From NCBI GenBank assembly GCA_002435335.1, contig DJMI01000119.1, positions 1 through 13,351 on the forward strand: DNA of 13,351 bases, read 5' to 3'. Made by a program: the position numbers and the translations under genes. A model generated the notes under the pieces. The model saw only the letters and a program-made list of their open reading frames with translations, was not told the DNA's origin and did no database searches. Numbering within the stretch: position 1 is the first letter of the stretch; each line of letters opens with the position of its first letter. Shown piece by piece: positions 7,455-13,351 of the stretch. Origin of the DNA: Nitrosomonas sp. UBA6494 (GTDB lineage: Bacteria; Pseudomonadota; Gammaproteobacteria; Burkholderiales; Nitrosomonadaceae).

Positions 7455-8417
7455 ATGAATAATCAGCCAACGAACGCACTCTACCCGGAAATTGAACCCA
7501 ACCGTCAAGGCATGTTGCCTTTAGACCCAATTCACACGCTTTACTGGGAAGAGTCCGGCAATCCCAACGGTGTACCTGTAGTATTTCTTCACGGCGGTCC
7601 GGGAGCGGGCTCAACGCCGATGCACAGGCGCTTCTTTCATCCGCAGCATTACCGCATTATCATTTATGATCAGCGTGGTGCAGGACGTTCCATTCCGCTC
7701 GGCGAAATTCGCGAAAATACAACACTGCATCTTATCAGCGATTTGGAATTACTCCGGCAACATCTGAATATCGATCGTTGGTTTGTCTTCGGCGGTTCGT
7801 GGGGCAGCACCTTGGCATTGGCCTACGGCGAAGCGCATCCCGAACGTTGTTTGGGATTTGCATTACGCGGTATTTTTCTCTGCCGCAAATTGGAAATCGA
7901 TTGGTTTTTGTACGGATTACGCCATTTTTTCCCGGAAGCGTGGCATGAATTTGTGGCGCCACTCTCTGACGCAGAAAGAAACGACATTCTCTCCGCTTAT
8001 TATCGCCGCCTGATGAACCCCGATTCCGCCGTTCACATGCCTGCTGCACGCCGCTGGAGCACTTACGAAGGTTCTTGCTCCACATTATTGCCCAATCCCG
8101 CCACCGTCAATTATTTCGCCGGTGATACTGTTGCTCTGGGATTGGCGCGCATGGAAGCACACTATTTTAGCAACGATATTTTCCTACCGGAAAATGCATT
8201 GCTCGATAACGTGCATAAATTGCACCAGATACCGGCGGTGATTGTTCAAGGTCGCTACGATGCCGTTTGTCCGATCATCAGCGCCGATGATTTGCATCGT
8301 GCATGGCCGCAAGCCGAATACATCATCATCGACGACGCGGGCCATTCGGTGTGGGAGCCCGGTATTCAAGCCGCGCTGATCGATGCCATGAATCGATTCA
8401 AGACACTGACAATATAG
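7455..8417 (+). CDS. pip: Proline iminopeptidase (prolyl aminopeptidase)
   Basis: This 320-residue alpha/beta hydrolase of peptidase family S33 removes N-terminal proline from peptides in the cytoplasm. HGGPG (46-50) forms the oxyanion-hole loop typical of the family. DQRGAGRS (72-79) is the conserved strand-loop. GGSWGSTLAL (113-122) holds the nucleophile Ser115, GRYD places Asp269, and DAGHS places His297, completing the triad. Length is normal for the bacterial enzyme. The start has no clear ribosome binding site, but the N-terminus (LYPEIEPNRQGMLPLD) matches the usual family opening, so this ATG is reasonable. The gene ends 13 nt before the convergent peptide-transporter gene, which fits a shared role in using small peptides. 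Confidence 0.92.
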   Translation: MNNQPTNALYPEIEPNRQGMLPLDPIHTLYWEESGNPNGVPVVFLHGGPGAGSTPMHRRFFHPQHYRIIIYDQRGAGRSIPLGEIRENTTLHLISDLELLRQHLNIDRWFVFGGSWGSTLALAYGEAHPERCLGFALRGIFLCRKLEIDWFLYGLRHFFPEAWHEFVAPLSDAERNDILSAYYRRLMNPDSAVHMPAARRWSTYEGSCSTLLPNPATVNYFAGDTVALGLARMEAHYFSNDIFLPENALLDNVHKLHQIPAVIVQGRYDAVCPIISADDLHRAWPQAEYIIIDDAGHSVWEPGIQAALIDAMNRFKTLTI

Positions 8418-8430
8418 TCATTTCCTATGG

Positions 8431-9954
8431 CTATTGCACACCATGCATCATTTTTTGCAACGACTTAGTCAGTGTAAACAAAATCAGAGCGGCGAAAACC
8501 GATAATATAACGAAGATCATGAAAAATTCGTACAAGCCGCTGATTTCCAAGCCGATGAATCGTGGTGGCACAGGCAGCGTCGGATCGGGATACAAACCGC
8601 TCAGCATACCTGCTAATTTGCTCGCAGCGGCCATCGACAAAAACCATACCCCCATCAGCAGCGACGCGAATTTCACCGGTGCCAGCTTTACCACCATCGC
8701 CAAGCCGATCGGCGACAGGCACAACTCGCCGATGGTGTGCAACAAATACAAACCGAACAACCACATCATGCTGACTTTGACCGTCGGATCCAAACCTGCG
8801 ACACCGAATGCGATCAACAGATATCCTGCCGACAGGAACAACAACCCCAACGCCTGCTTCACCGGAATCGATGGTTCCCAATCACGCCGCCCCAGAAAAG
8901 TCCAAAGCATTGCAAATAACGGCGCCAGCAGAATAATCAGTATCGCATTAATCGATTGAAAGAAACTTGCTGGAATTTCCATACCAGCCCAACGCCTATC
9001 GGTTTGCTCTTCAGCGAAAAAAGTCAGCGAAGCCCCTGCTTGCTCGAATGCCGCCCAAAAGAAAATGACAAAAAAAGCCAGTAGATAAATCACGCCGATA
9101 CGCTGTTTTTCAACGGCAGTCAGCGTATTGTCGGCAATGATAGCCGCCGGGCCGATGATGGTAGTGGAAAAAATGATCGACCCGATGACACCTAAATCCA
9201 TGAAGCAATACATCACGACAAACAACCCGAACGAAGCAACGATCCATACGAATTTATGCGAGAGCTTCATTGAAGTTGTACTACTTTCACCTTCGGCACG
9301 TATTAACTTTACCGGCGCCATACCGACCGCTTCGCCGCTAGCCGTGACAATCAATTTATTTTTCAACAATTCAAACGACAGGATACTGATGATCATGCCG
9401 ATACACGCGGCCAAAAAACCCCAGCGAAAATCTGCCGGGTTGCCGGTATCCCCAAACCAACCGCACACCAGCGGTGCGAGAAACGCCCCCAAATTGATAC
9501 CCATGTAAAAAATGGTAAATGCGGAATCGACGCGCTTATCGCCTTCCGGATAAAGCTGTCCGACCATGGTAGAAATATTCGGCTTGAAAAATCCGTTACC
9601 GAAAATCAGCAAACCCAGTCCCAAGAACAGCAACGGCTGCGCAACCGCAAGATCGCCATAATTTGACGCCGACAAAAACAGGCAAAAATGCCCGATCGCC
9701 ATCAAAACACCGCCCACCAGAATCGCTCTGCGGTTACCCCAATAACGATCGGCCATGTAACCGCCGATCAACGGTGTCAGGTAAACCAAACCGGTATAGC
9801 TACCATAAATTTCGGACGCCAACGCCTTATCGAACAACAATGCCTTGATCATAAACAAGGTAAAGATGGCGCGCATACCGTAGTAACTAAAGCGCTCCCA
9901 CATTTCAGTGAAAAATAACAGATAAAGCCCTTTTGGGTGTGTCATCGTATGCAT
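8431..9954 (-). CDS. POT-family di/tripeptide:proton symporter
   Basis: This 507-residue inner-membrane transporter of the proton-dependent oligopeptide (PTR2) family has about 14 hydrophobic segments. The family motif ExxERFxYY is present as E17-M-W-E20-R21-F-S-Y-Y. The first PTR2 signature region is GGYMADRYWGNRRAILVGG (64-82), and the second region includes FKPNISTMVGQLYP (123-136) and FYMGINLGAFLAP (149-161). It is expected to import short peptides with protons. The start could be the ATG at 9954 or the third codon downstream at 9945; neither has a good ribosome binding site, and both leave the first helix intact. It is convergent with pip. The 9955-10067 stretch upstream should hold its promoter, but I see no clear one. 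Confidence 0.93.
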   Translation of the reverse strand: MHTMTHPKGLYLLFFTEMWERFSYYGMRAIFTLFMIKALLFDKALASEIYGSYTGLVYLTPLIGGYMADRYWGNRRAILVGGVLMAIGHFCLFLSASNYGDLAVAQPLLFLGLGLLIFGNGFFKPNISTMVGQLYPEGDKRVDSAFTIFYMGINLGAFLAPLVCGWFGDTGNPADFRWGFLAACIGMIISILSFELLKNKLIVTASGEAVGMAPVKLIRAEGESSTTSMKLSHKFVWIVASFGLFVVMYCFMDLGVIGSIIFSTTIIGPAAIIADNTLTAVEKQRIGVIYLLAFFVIFFWAAFEQAGASLTFFAEEQTDRRWAGMEIPASFFQSINAILIILLAPLFAMLWTFLGRRDWEPSIPVKQALGLLFLSAGYLLIAFGVAGLDPTVKVSMMWLFGLYLLHTIGELCLSPIGLAMVVKLAPVKFASLLMGVWFLSMAAASKLAGMLSGLYPDPTLPVPPRFIGLEISGLYEFFMIFVILSVFAALILFTLTKSLQKMMHGVQ

Positions 9955-10067
9955 GGATTAGCTACTGGTTTTCTAGTTAATGTAATGAACGCCCGCTAAA
10001 CAAAACGGCATCAAAGCGCCAAAACATTGATGCAGTAATAATCACTTAAACGAGAAGAGCGTCAGAA
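9955..10067. other. Upstream region of the peptide transporter with an inverted repeat
   Basis: This stretch precedes the POT gene on one side and the IS110 remnant on the other. It contains a perfect 7-base inverted repeat, GCATCAA (10008-10014) and TTGATGC (10027-10033), with a 12-base spacer. No T-run follows it, so it is more likely an operator-like or chance palindrome than a terminator. Confidence 0.25.
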
Positions 10068-10199
10068 ATAGAGACTACAACAATAGTTCTTGATTTAGCA
10101 AAAGAAGTATTTCAGCTTCAAGTCGTGGATAGACATGTTCAAGCGCTGCTTCATTTCATTGAAATAAATTCATATCATCTGGCGAACACGGCTAATTAG
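10068..10199 (+). pseudogene. Remnant of an IS110-family transposase N-terminus
   Basis: A plus-strand frame from 10068 to a TAG at 10197 reads ETTTIVLDLAKEVFQLQVVD near its start. The LDLAKxVFQ pattern is the hallmark of the first catalytic aspartate strand in IS110/IS1111 (DEDD) transposases. The expected initiator position is ATA instead of ATG, and the match fades after about 35 codons, so this is a dead 5' fragment of a protein that is usually over 300 residues long. The rest of the element is absent, replaced by the hoxY leader. It marks an old insertion or rearrangement directly upstream of the hydrogenase genes. Confidence 0.65.
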
Positions 10200-10230
10200 T
10201 TTGTCGCCATGCTATGATTCACACATTTCG

Positions 10231-10250
10231 AACCATCGTTTTCTATGGTT
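10231..10250 (+). promoter_or_regulatory. Hairpin between the IS110 remnant and hoxY
   Basis: A perfect 6-base inverted repeat (AACCAT at 10231-10236, ATGGTT at 10245-10250) with an 8-base loop is followed by TTATCTA. It could be a weak intrinsic terminator left from the mobile element or a leader hairpin of the hydrogenase transcript. Confidence 0.25.
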
Positions 10251-10259
10251 TTATCTAGC

Positions 10260-10290
10260 AAGTCCATGAGATCGCCTGATCGGTGGACTT
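10260..10290 (+). promoter_or_regulatory. Stem-loop immediately upstream of hoxY
   Basis: AAGTCCA (10260-10266) and TGGACTT (10284-10290) form a perfect 7-base-pair stem. The 17-base loop contains two GATC units four bases apart that can pair with each other. The right arm contains GGTGGA, the only Shine-Dalgarno-like sequence before hoxY, but it lies about 17 bases from the ATG at 10305, further than usual. It may be a leader structure affecting hoxY translation; a chance palindrome cannot be excluded. Confidence 0.3.
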
Positions 10291-10304
10291 TGCAAATACG
10301 CATA

Positions 10305-10847
10305 ATGATTAAATCCAAAATTAAAATCGCCACCACGTCGCTGGCCGGTTGTTTCGGTTGTCATATGTCGCTGCTTGACATGGATGAACGTTTGATTGCA
10401 TTGCTCGATCAAGTTGAATTTAATCGTTCGCCGTTCACCGATATCAAGCATTGCGGTCAGTGCGACATCGGTTTGATCGAAGGCGGCGTTTGTAACGCAG
10501 AAAACGTGCAAGTACTGCGTGAATTCCGCGCCAATTGTACTACGCTGGTTGCGGTCGGCGCATGCGCAATCAATGGCGGGGTACCAGCAATGCGCAATTA
10601 TTTCGATTTGCAGGATTGCTTGCAGGAAGTTTATGTGCGCGGCAGTGGTGTTACTCATCCGCAAATCCCAAACGATCCCGAATTGCCGCTATTGCTTGAT
10701 AAGGTGTATCCGGTCAGCGAAATCGTGTCGATCGATTATTTCCTTCCGGGTTGCCCGCCTTCCGCCGATGCATTTCTGCAATTGCTACAACCATTGCTCG
10801 CTGGACAGCGACCGGAAATTGCCAGTACGCGTTTATACTACGACTGA
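10305..10847 (+). CDS. hoxY: [NiFe] hydrogenase small subunit HoxY
   Basis: This 180-residue small subunit of a cytoplasmic bidirectional, NAD-linked (group 3d type) [NiFe] hydrogenase passes electrons between the active site in HoxH and a diaphorase. Four cysteines expected to hold the single proximal [4Fe-4S] cluster are present: C16 and C19 (AGCFGCHMS), C87 (GACAINGGVPAMRN) and C150 (LPGCPPSADA). Family landmarks such as LDMDERL and SPFTDIK follow. I chose the ATG at 10305 because the family begins just before the KIATTSLAGC strand. An in-frame ATG at 10245 would add 20 unlikely residues and would run through two hairpins. An extra CxxC (C50, C53) is unusual. hoxH follows after 6 nt. No hoxF, hoxU or hoxE lies upstream. 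Confidence 0.93.
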   Translation: MIKSKIKIATTSLAGCFGCHMSLLDMDERLIALLDQVEFNRSPFTDIKHCGQCDIGLIEGGVCNAENVQVLREFRANCTTLVAVGACAINGGVPAMRNYFDLQDCLQEVYVRGSGVTHPQIPNDPELPLLLDKVYPVSEIVSIDYFLPGCPPSADAFLQLLQPLLAGQRPEIASTRLYYD

Positions 10848-10853
10848 GCGCTT

Positions 10854-12323
10854 ATGGAACCAGACGAACCCGCACCATCCACTATTCGCCGCATTGCCAT
10901 TGACCCAGTTACGCGCGTCGAAGGTCACGGCAAGATCACTTTGCTGATCGATGATGTTAACCATATCGTTGAAGCGCGTTTTCATATCGTAGAATTTCGC
11001 GGTTTCGAGAAATTCATCCAAGGTCGTCCGTACTGGGAGGTACCTTTTTTTGTGCAGAGGTTATGCGGAATTTGTCCAGTTAGCCATCAACTGGCGGCGG
11101 CAAAAGCGGTGGATCAAATCGTGGGGGTGCGACAACTTACGCCAACAGCGACCAAGCTGCGCCGCCTGTTACATTTCGGTCAAATCTTGCAATCGCATGC
11201 ACTGCATTTTTTCCATTTGTCGTCGCCCGACTTTTTGTTCGGCTTTGGCGCCGATCCAAGGCAGCGCAATATCGCCGGTGTACTGGAGCAATATCCCGAT
11301 ATTGCGCTAAAAGGCATTAAGCTTCGCAAATACGGCCAGCAAATCATTGAAGCCATCACCGGTAAGCGTATTCACGGTACCGGCACAGTACCGGGTGGCA
11401 TGAACAAACCACTGACGCTGCCCGAACGCGATAATTTGCTCGCCGACATCGACGATATCTTGCAATGGAGTTTGGATGCACTATCACTCAACGAACGGAT
11501 CCACACCTCAAACCCCGAACACCGCGATTTCGGCACATTGCAAAGCCATTACTTAAGCATGACTGGCAGCAGCGGCGAGCTTGAGTTTTATCACGGCGGA
11601 TTACGTGCACGAACCTTTGATAACCATGAACTATTCGATCATTTTGATTATTGCGATTATCAGCACATTCTTAACGAAGAAGTGCGTTCCTGGAGTTACC
11701 TTAAATTCCCGTACTTCTCAGCGCTCGGAACCGAATTAGGTTGGTACCGCGTCGGACCGCTCGCACGCATCAACAACTGTGACGTTATCACCACCCCGCT
11801 GGCCGAAACCGCGCGTCAGCGTTTCAAAGCTTACGGAAATGGCACAGTGCACGACACATTGGCGTATCACTGGGCACGCATGATCGAACTGCTACACTGC
11901 GCCGAAGCGATTCAGGTGCTGCTGCTCGATGCTGACATCACTGGTACCGACTTAAAGGCGGATAAAGGCAATCGGCATCCGCAAGGCATCGGTGTTATCG
12001 AAGCCCCGCGCGGCACACTGTTTCATCATTATCACGTCAACGAAGAAGGTTTGATCACCCAAGCCAATCTGATCGTATCGACTACCAGCAACAACCAAGC
12101 AATGAACGAATCGGTACGAGTCGTCGCCAACCAATACCTTGATGGTCAAGAAATCACCGAGGCGCTGCTGAATCACCTAGAAGTCGCCGTGCGTGCATAT
12201 GATCCATGCTTATCGTGCGCAACGCATGCGCTAGGCAAAATGCCGTTGCAGGTAGTACTGCAAGATATGGAAGGTAAGGTAATTCATCAATTGACGAAAG
12301 GGGTAGATGGCGCTATTCGGTGA
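10854..12323 (+). CDS. hoxH: [NiFe] hydrogenase large subunit HoxH
   Basis: This 489-residue catalytic subunit carries the NiFe(CN)2CO centre. The N-terminal ligand motif is RLCGICPVSH (69-78, C71 and C74), preceded by the conserved PVTRVEGHGK (18-27). The C-terminal motif is DPCLSCATH (450-458, C452 and C455). Internal family landmarks include HIVEFRGFEKFIQGRPYW, PGGMNKPL and VEAPRGTLFHHY. A 31-residue tail after His458 should be removed by a maturation protease (HoxW type), so the gene encodes the unprocessed precursor. Length and motif order match soluble NAD-reducing hydrogenases. hoxY lies 6 nt upstream, so the two are surely co-transcribed. No maturation or diaphorase genes are in the window, and an IS3 element begins about 300 nt downstream. 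Confidence 0.95.
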   Translation: MEPDEPAPSTIRRIAIDPVTRVEGHGKITLLIDDVNHIVEARFHIVEFRGFEKFIQGRPYWEVPFFVQRLCGICPVSHQLAAAKAVDQIVGVRQLTPTATKLRRLLHFGQILQSHALHFFHLSSPDFLFGFGADPRQRNIAGVLEQYPDIALKGIKLRKYGQQIIEAITGKRIHGTGTVPGGMNKPLTLPERDNLLADIDDILQWSLDALSLNERIHTSNPEHRDFGTLQSHYLSMTGSSGELEFYHGGLRARTFDNHELFDHFDYCDYQHILNEEVRSWSYLKFPYFSALGTELGWYRVGPLARINNCDVITTPLAETARQRFKAYGNGTVHDTLAYHWARMIELLHCAEAIQVLLLDADITGTDLKADKGNRHPQGIGVIEAPRGTLFHHYHVNEEGLITQANLIVSTTSNNQAMNESVRVVANQYLDGQEITEALLNHLEVAVRAYDPCLSCATHALGKMPLQVVLQDMEGKVIHQLTKGVDGAIR

Positions 12324-12623
12324 TGCATTACTACCCAAGCTTATACAATTTTTGAAGTTATTTCCCTTGATTAAGCTTCTCAGTCTTGAGCATTCTTTTA
12401 CAAGCAGCATTAAAATCCAAAAGATTGCGAGCCGCAACATTATCTCGAACAAATCCAAGAAAGCACACTCCGTGATCTCTAAATCCGAGAACGAATAAGC
12501 GTGACATAGTTGAGGAACCGGAATTTGATCCTTTTTGATCAGGATTTTGCGCTGTTACGCGAAAAATCAAACCAGTCACACCCGTGGAGCTCGTTCTGAA
12601 TTATGCTGGCGTATTTGCCAACA
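12324..12623. other. Region between hoxH and the IS3 element, no recognised gene
   Basis: These 300 bases hold nothing I recognise. A minus-strand frame (12579-12358) would give a 73-residue peptide containing DHGVCFLGFVRDNVAARN; it has no ribosome binding site of note and no family that I can name, so it may be a gene remnant. An imperfect palindrome around 12528-12545 (ATCCT ... AGGAT) has a short stem. I find no strong intrinsic terminator after hoxH. If hoxH was once followed by other hox or hyp genes, no trace of them is readable here. Confidence 0.3.
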
Positions 12624-12648
12624 TGAATCGCCCCGGGTTTTCTGGAGA
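12624..12648 (+). repeat. Candidate left terminal inverted repeat of the IS3 element
   Basis: The sequence begins TGAATCGCCCCGGG and continues TTTTCTGGAGA. It resembles the left ends of IS3-family elements whose OrfA ends in a FAQAEL motif, as here. The partner repeat lies beyond the window, so pairing cannot be tested. Confidence 0.5.
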
Positions 12649-12673
12649 TAAGATGATTTGAGAGGAAGAAGAG

Positions 12674-12994
12674 ATGAAGAATCAAATAAGTTATTCACCG
12701 GAAGTACGAGAACGAGTGGTAAGATTGGTATTCGAGCAACAAAGAAAGCATGAATCGCACTGGTCAGCGATCAAATCGATCGCATCGAAGATTGGCTGCA
12801 CAGCGAAAACATTACGAACATGGGTAAGAAGAACGGAGGCAGATCAGGGAATTCGAGGTGGTATGTCGACATCGGACCGTGAACGGCTCAAGGAATTGGA
12901 ACGGGAGAATCGTGAATTAAAGCGTGACAATGAGATATTGCGTAAGGCGTCGGCTTGTTTTGCCCAGGCGGAGCTCGGCCGCCGATCGAAATGA
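12674..12994 (+). CDS. IS3-family transposase OrfA
   Basis: This 106-residue DNA-binding protein is encoded by the IS3 element. Residues about 6-55 form a helix-turn-helix (SPEVRERVVRLVFEQQ, then IASKIGCTAKTLRTWVRR at 36-53). Residues about 68-93 form a leucine-zipper-like coiled coil (RLKELERENRELKRDNEIL) used for multimerisation. The C-terminus KASACFAQAELGRRSK is typical for this branch. A strong purine-rich ribosome binding site (GAGGAAGAAGAG) directly precedes the ATG. The stop TGA (12992-12994) overlaps the orfB ATG as ATGA. Confidence 0.92.
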   Translation: MKNQISYSPEVRERVVRLVFEQQRKHESHWSAIKSIASKIGCTAKTLRTWVRRTEADQGIRGGMSTSDRERLKELERENRELKRDNEILRKASACFAQAELGRRSK

Positions 12995-13351
12995 TGATGT
13001 TATTTGTTGATAGAAACAAAGCGGAATATGGGGTCGAGCCAGTCTGTAGACAGATACAGGTTGCCCCGTCGAGTTATTATGAACACAAAAGGCGCGAACG
13101 AGATCCAGGTCGATTACCCGATCGCACTAAGCGCGAGATGAAGCTGGAACACGAAATACAACGGGTTTGGGAAGATAACTTCCGGGTTTATGGTGCTCGC
13201 AAAGTATGGCGGCAGTTGATACGAGAAGGTACGCGAGCTGCCCGTTGCACTGTCGAGCGATTGATGAAGAAGCTAGGAATACGAGGTATCAAGCGCGGCA
13301 AGAAGGGTTGGGCAACCATTCCAGATGATTCGCATTATCGGCCAACTGACA
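12991..13351 (+). CDS. IS3-family transposase OrfB, 3' end missing
   Basis: These are the first 120 codons of the catalytic transposase, cut by the window edge. It begins MMMLFVDRNKAEYGVEPVCR, then a helix-turn-helix-like segment (VYGARKVWRQLIREG, then CTVERLMKKLGIRGI). The DDE integrase core should follow outside the window. The frame is -1 relative to orfA and open upstream only to a TAA at 12943. OrfB could be made by reinitiation at the overlapping ATGA or by -1 frameshifting within 12946-12991 to give an OrfAB fusion. I see no long A-run slippery site, which favours reinitiation, though this is not decisive. Confidence 0.88.
   Translation, partial: MMMLFVDRNKAEYGVEPVCRQIQVAPSSYYEHKRRERDPGRLPDRTKREMKLEHEIQRVWEDNFRVYGARKVWRQLIREGTRAARCTVERLMKKLGIRGIKRGKKGWATIPDDSHYRPTD

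Larger units (their letters stand above)
12624..13351 (+). mobile_element. IS3-family insertion sequence, left part, truncated by the window edge
   Basis: An IS3-type element begins here and continues past the right edge. It has the two-frame layout of the family: orfA, then orfB in the -1 frame. The likely left end is TGAATCGCCCCGGGTTTTCT at 12624, starting with the TG dinucleotide typical of IS3 ends and lying 50 bases before orfA. The right end and target duplication are outside the window, so the exact boundary is inferred. Both frames are intact as far as seen, suggesting a recent and possibly active copy. Confidence 0.8.

Noticed and set aside
8303..8959. Plus-strand open frame of 218 codons overlapping the end of pip and the end of the peptide transporter gene
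   Set aside because: It overlaps two well-supported genes in other frames, has no ribosome binding site, and its translation is low-complexity and unlike known proteins.
10245..10304. Upstream ATG starts for hoxY at 10245 and 10266
   Set aside because: The added residues do not resemble HoxY N-termini, no ribosome binding site precedes either ATG, and the extension passes through two hairpins.
12301..12336. Inverted repeat GGGTAG ... CTACCC across the hoxH stop as a terminator
   Set aside because: The arms are 24 bases apart, the first lies within the coding sequence, and no T-run follows.
1..13351. CRISPR array, tRNA or rRNA genes
   Set aside because: I saw no regularly spaced direct repeats and no cloverleaf-like or ribosomal RNA sequence on either strand by eye.

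Overview
The window looks like a chromosomal segment of a betaproteobacterium with moderate GC. The product set (HoxYH hydrogenase, POT peptide transporter, GAF-GspE-type ATPase, many insertion-sequence traces) is compatible with a Nitrosomonas-like ammonia oxidiser. That assignment is an inference from protein style and cannot be proved from the bases alone.

Layout. Positions 1-288 hold no recognisable gene. Positions 289-1091 (minus) hold a lysyl-oxidase-like copper amine oxidase gene broken into two frames: the 5' part carries the signal peptide and the 3' part carries the whole catalytic core. Positions 1092-1461 are a gene-poor gap with a faint transposase-like remnant. Positions 1462-7307 (minus) form a tightly spaced set of six genes, probably one transcription unit. 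Read 5' to 3' these are a small hypothetical protein, a patatin-like phospholipase, a TerC-family membrane protein, a UspA-type universal stress protein, a metallo-beta-lactamase-fold hydrolase, and a large GAF plus GspE-type secretion/pilus ATPase. Divergent from it lies a proline iminopeptidase gene (7455-8417, plus). This converges, with a 13-nt gap, on a POT-family peptide:proton symporter (8431-9954, minus), so two peptide-use genes sit side by side.

Positions 9955-10304 contain the decayed 5' end of an IS110-family transposase and two inverted repeats. They are followed by hoxY and hoxH (10305-12323, plus), the small and large subunits of a group 3d-type [NiFe] hydrogenase, with all expected metal-ligand cysteines. 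No diaphorase genes (hoxF, hoxU, hoxE) or maturation genes are present in the window. Positions 12324-12623 carry no recognised gene. An IS3-family element begins at about 12624, with intact orfA and an orfB that runs off the right edge.

How it fits together. The central operon combines envelope or lipid functions (patatin), possible metal export (TerC), stress sensing (UspA), a phosphodiesterase-like hydrolase, and a motor ATPase with a sensory GAF domain. The motor has no pilin, platform or secretin genes beside it, so its partners must be encoded elsewhere. The hydrogenase pair lies between transposon debris on one side and a fresh IS3 insertion on the other. This suggests the hox locus has been rearranged or imported, leaving a minimal YH dimer here.
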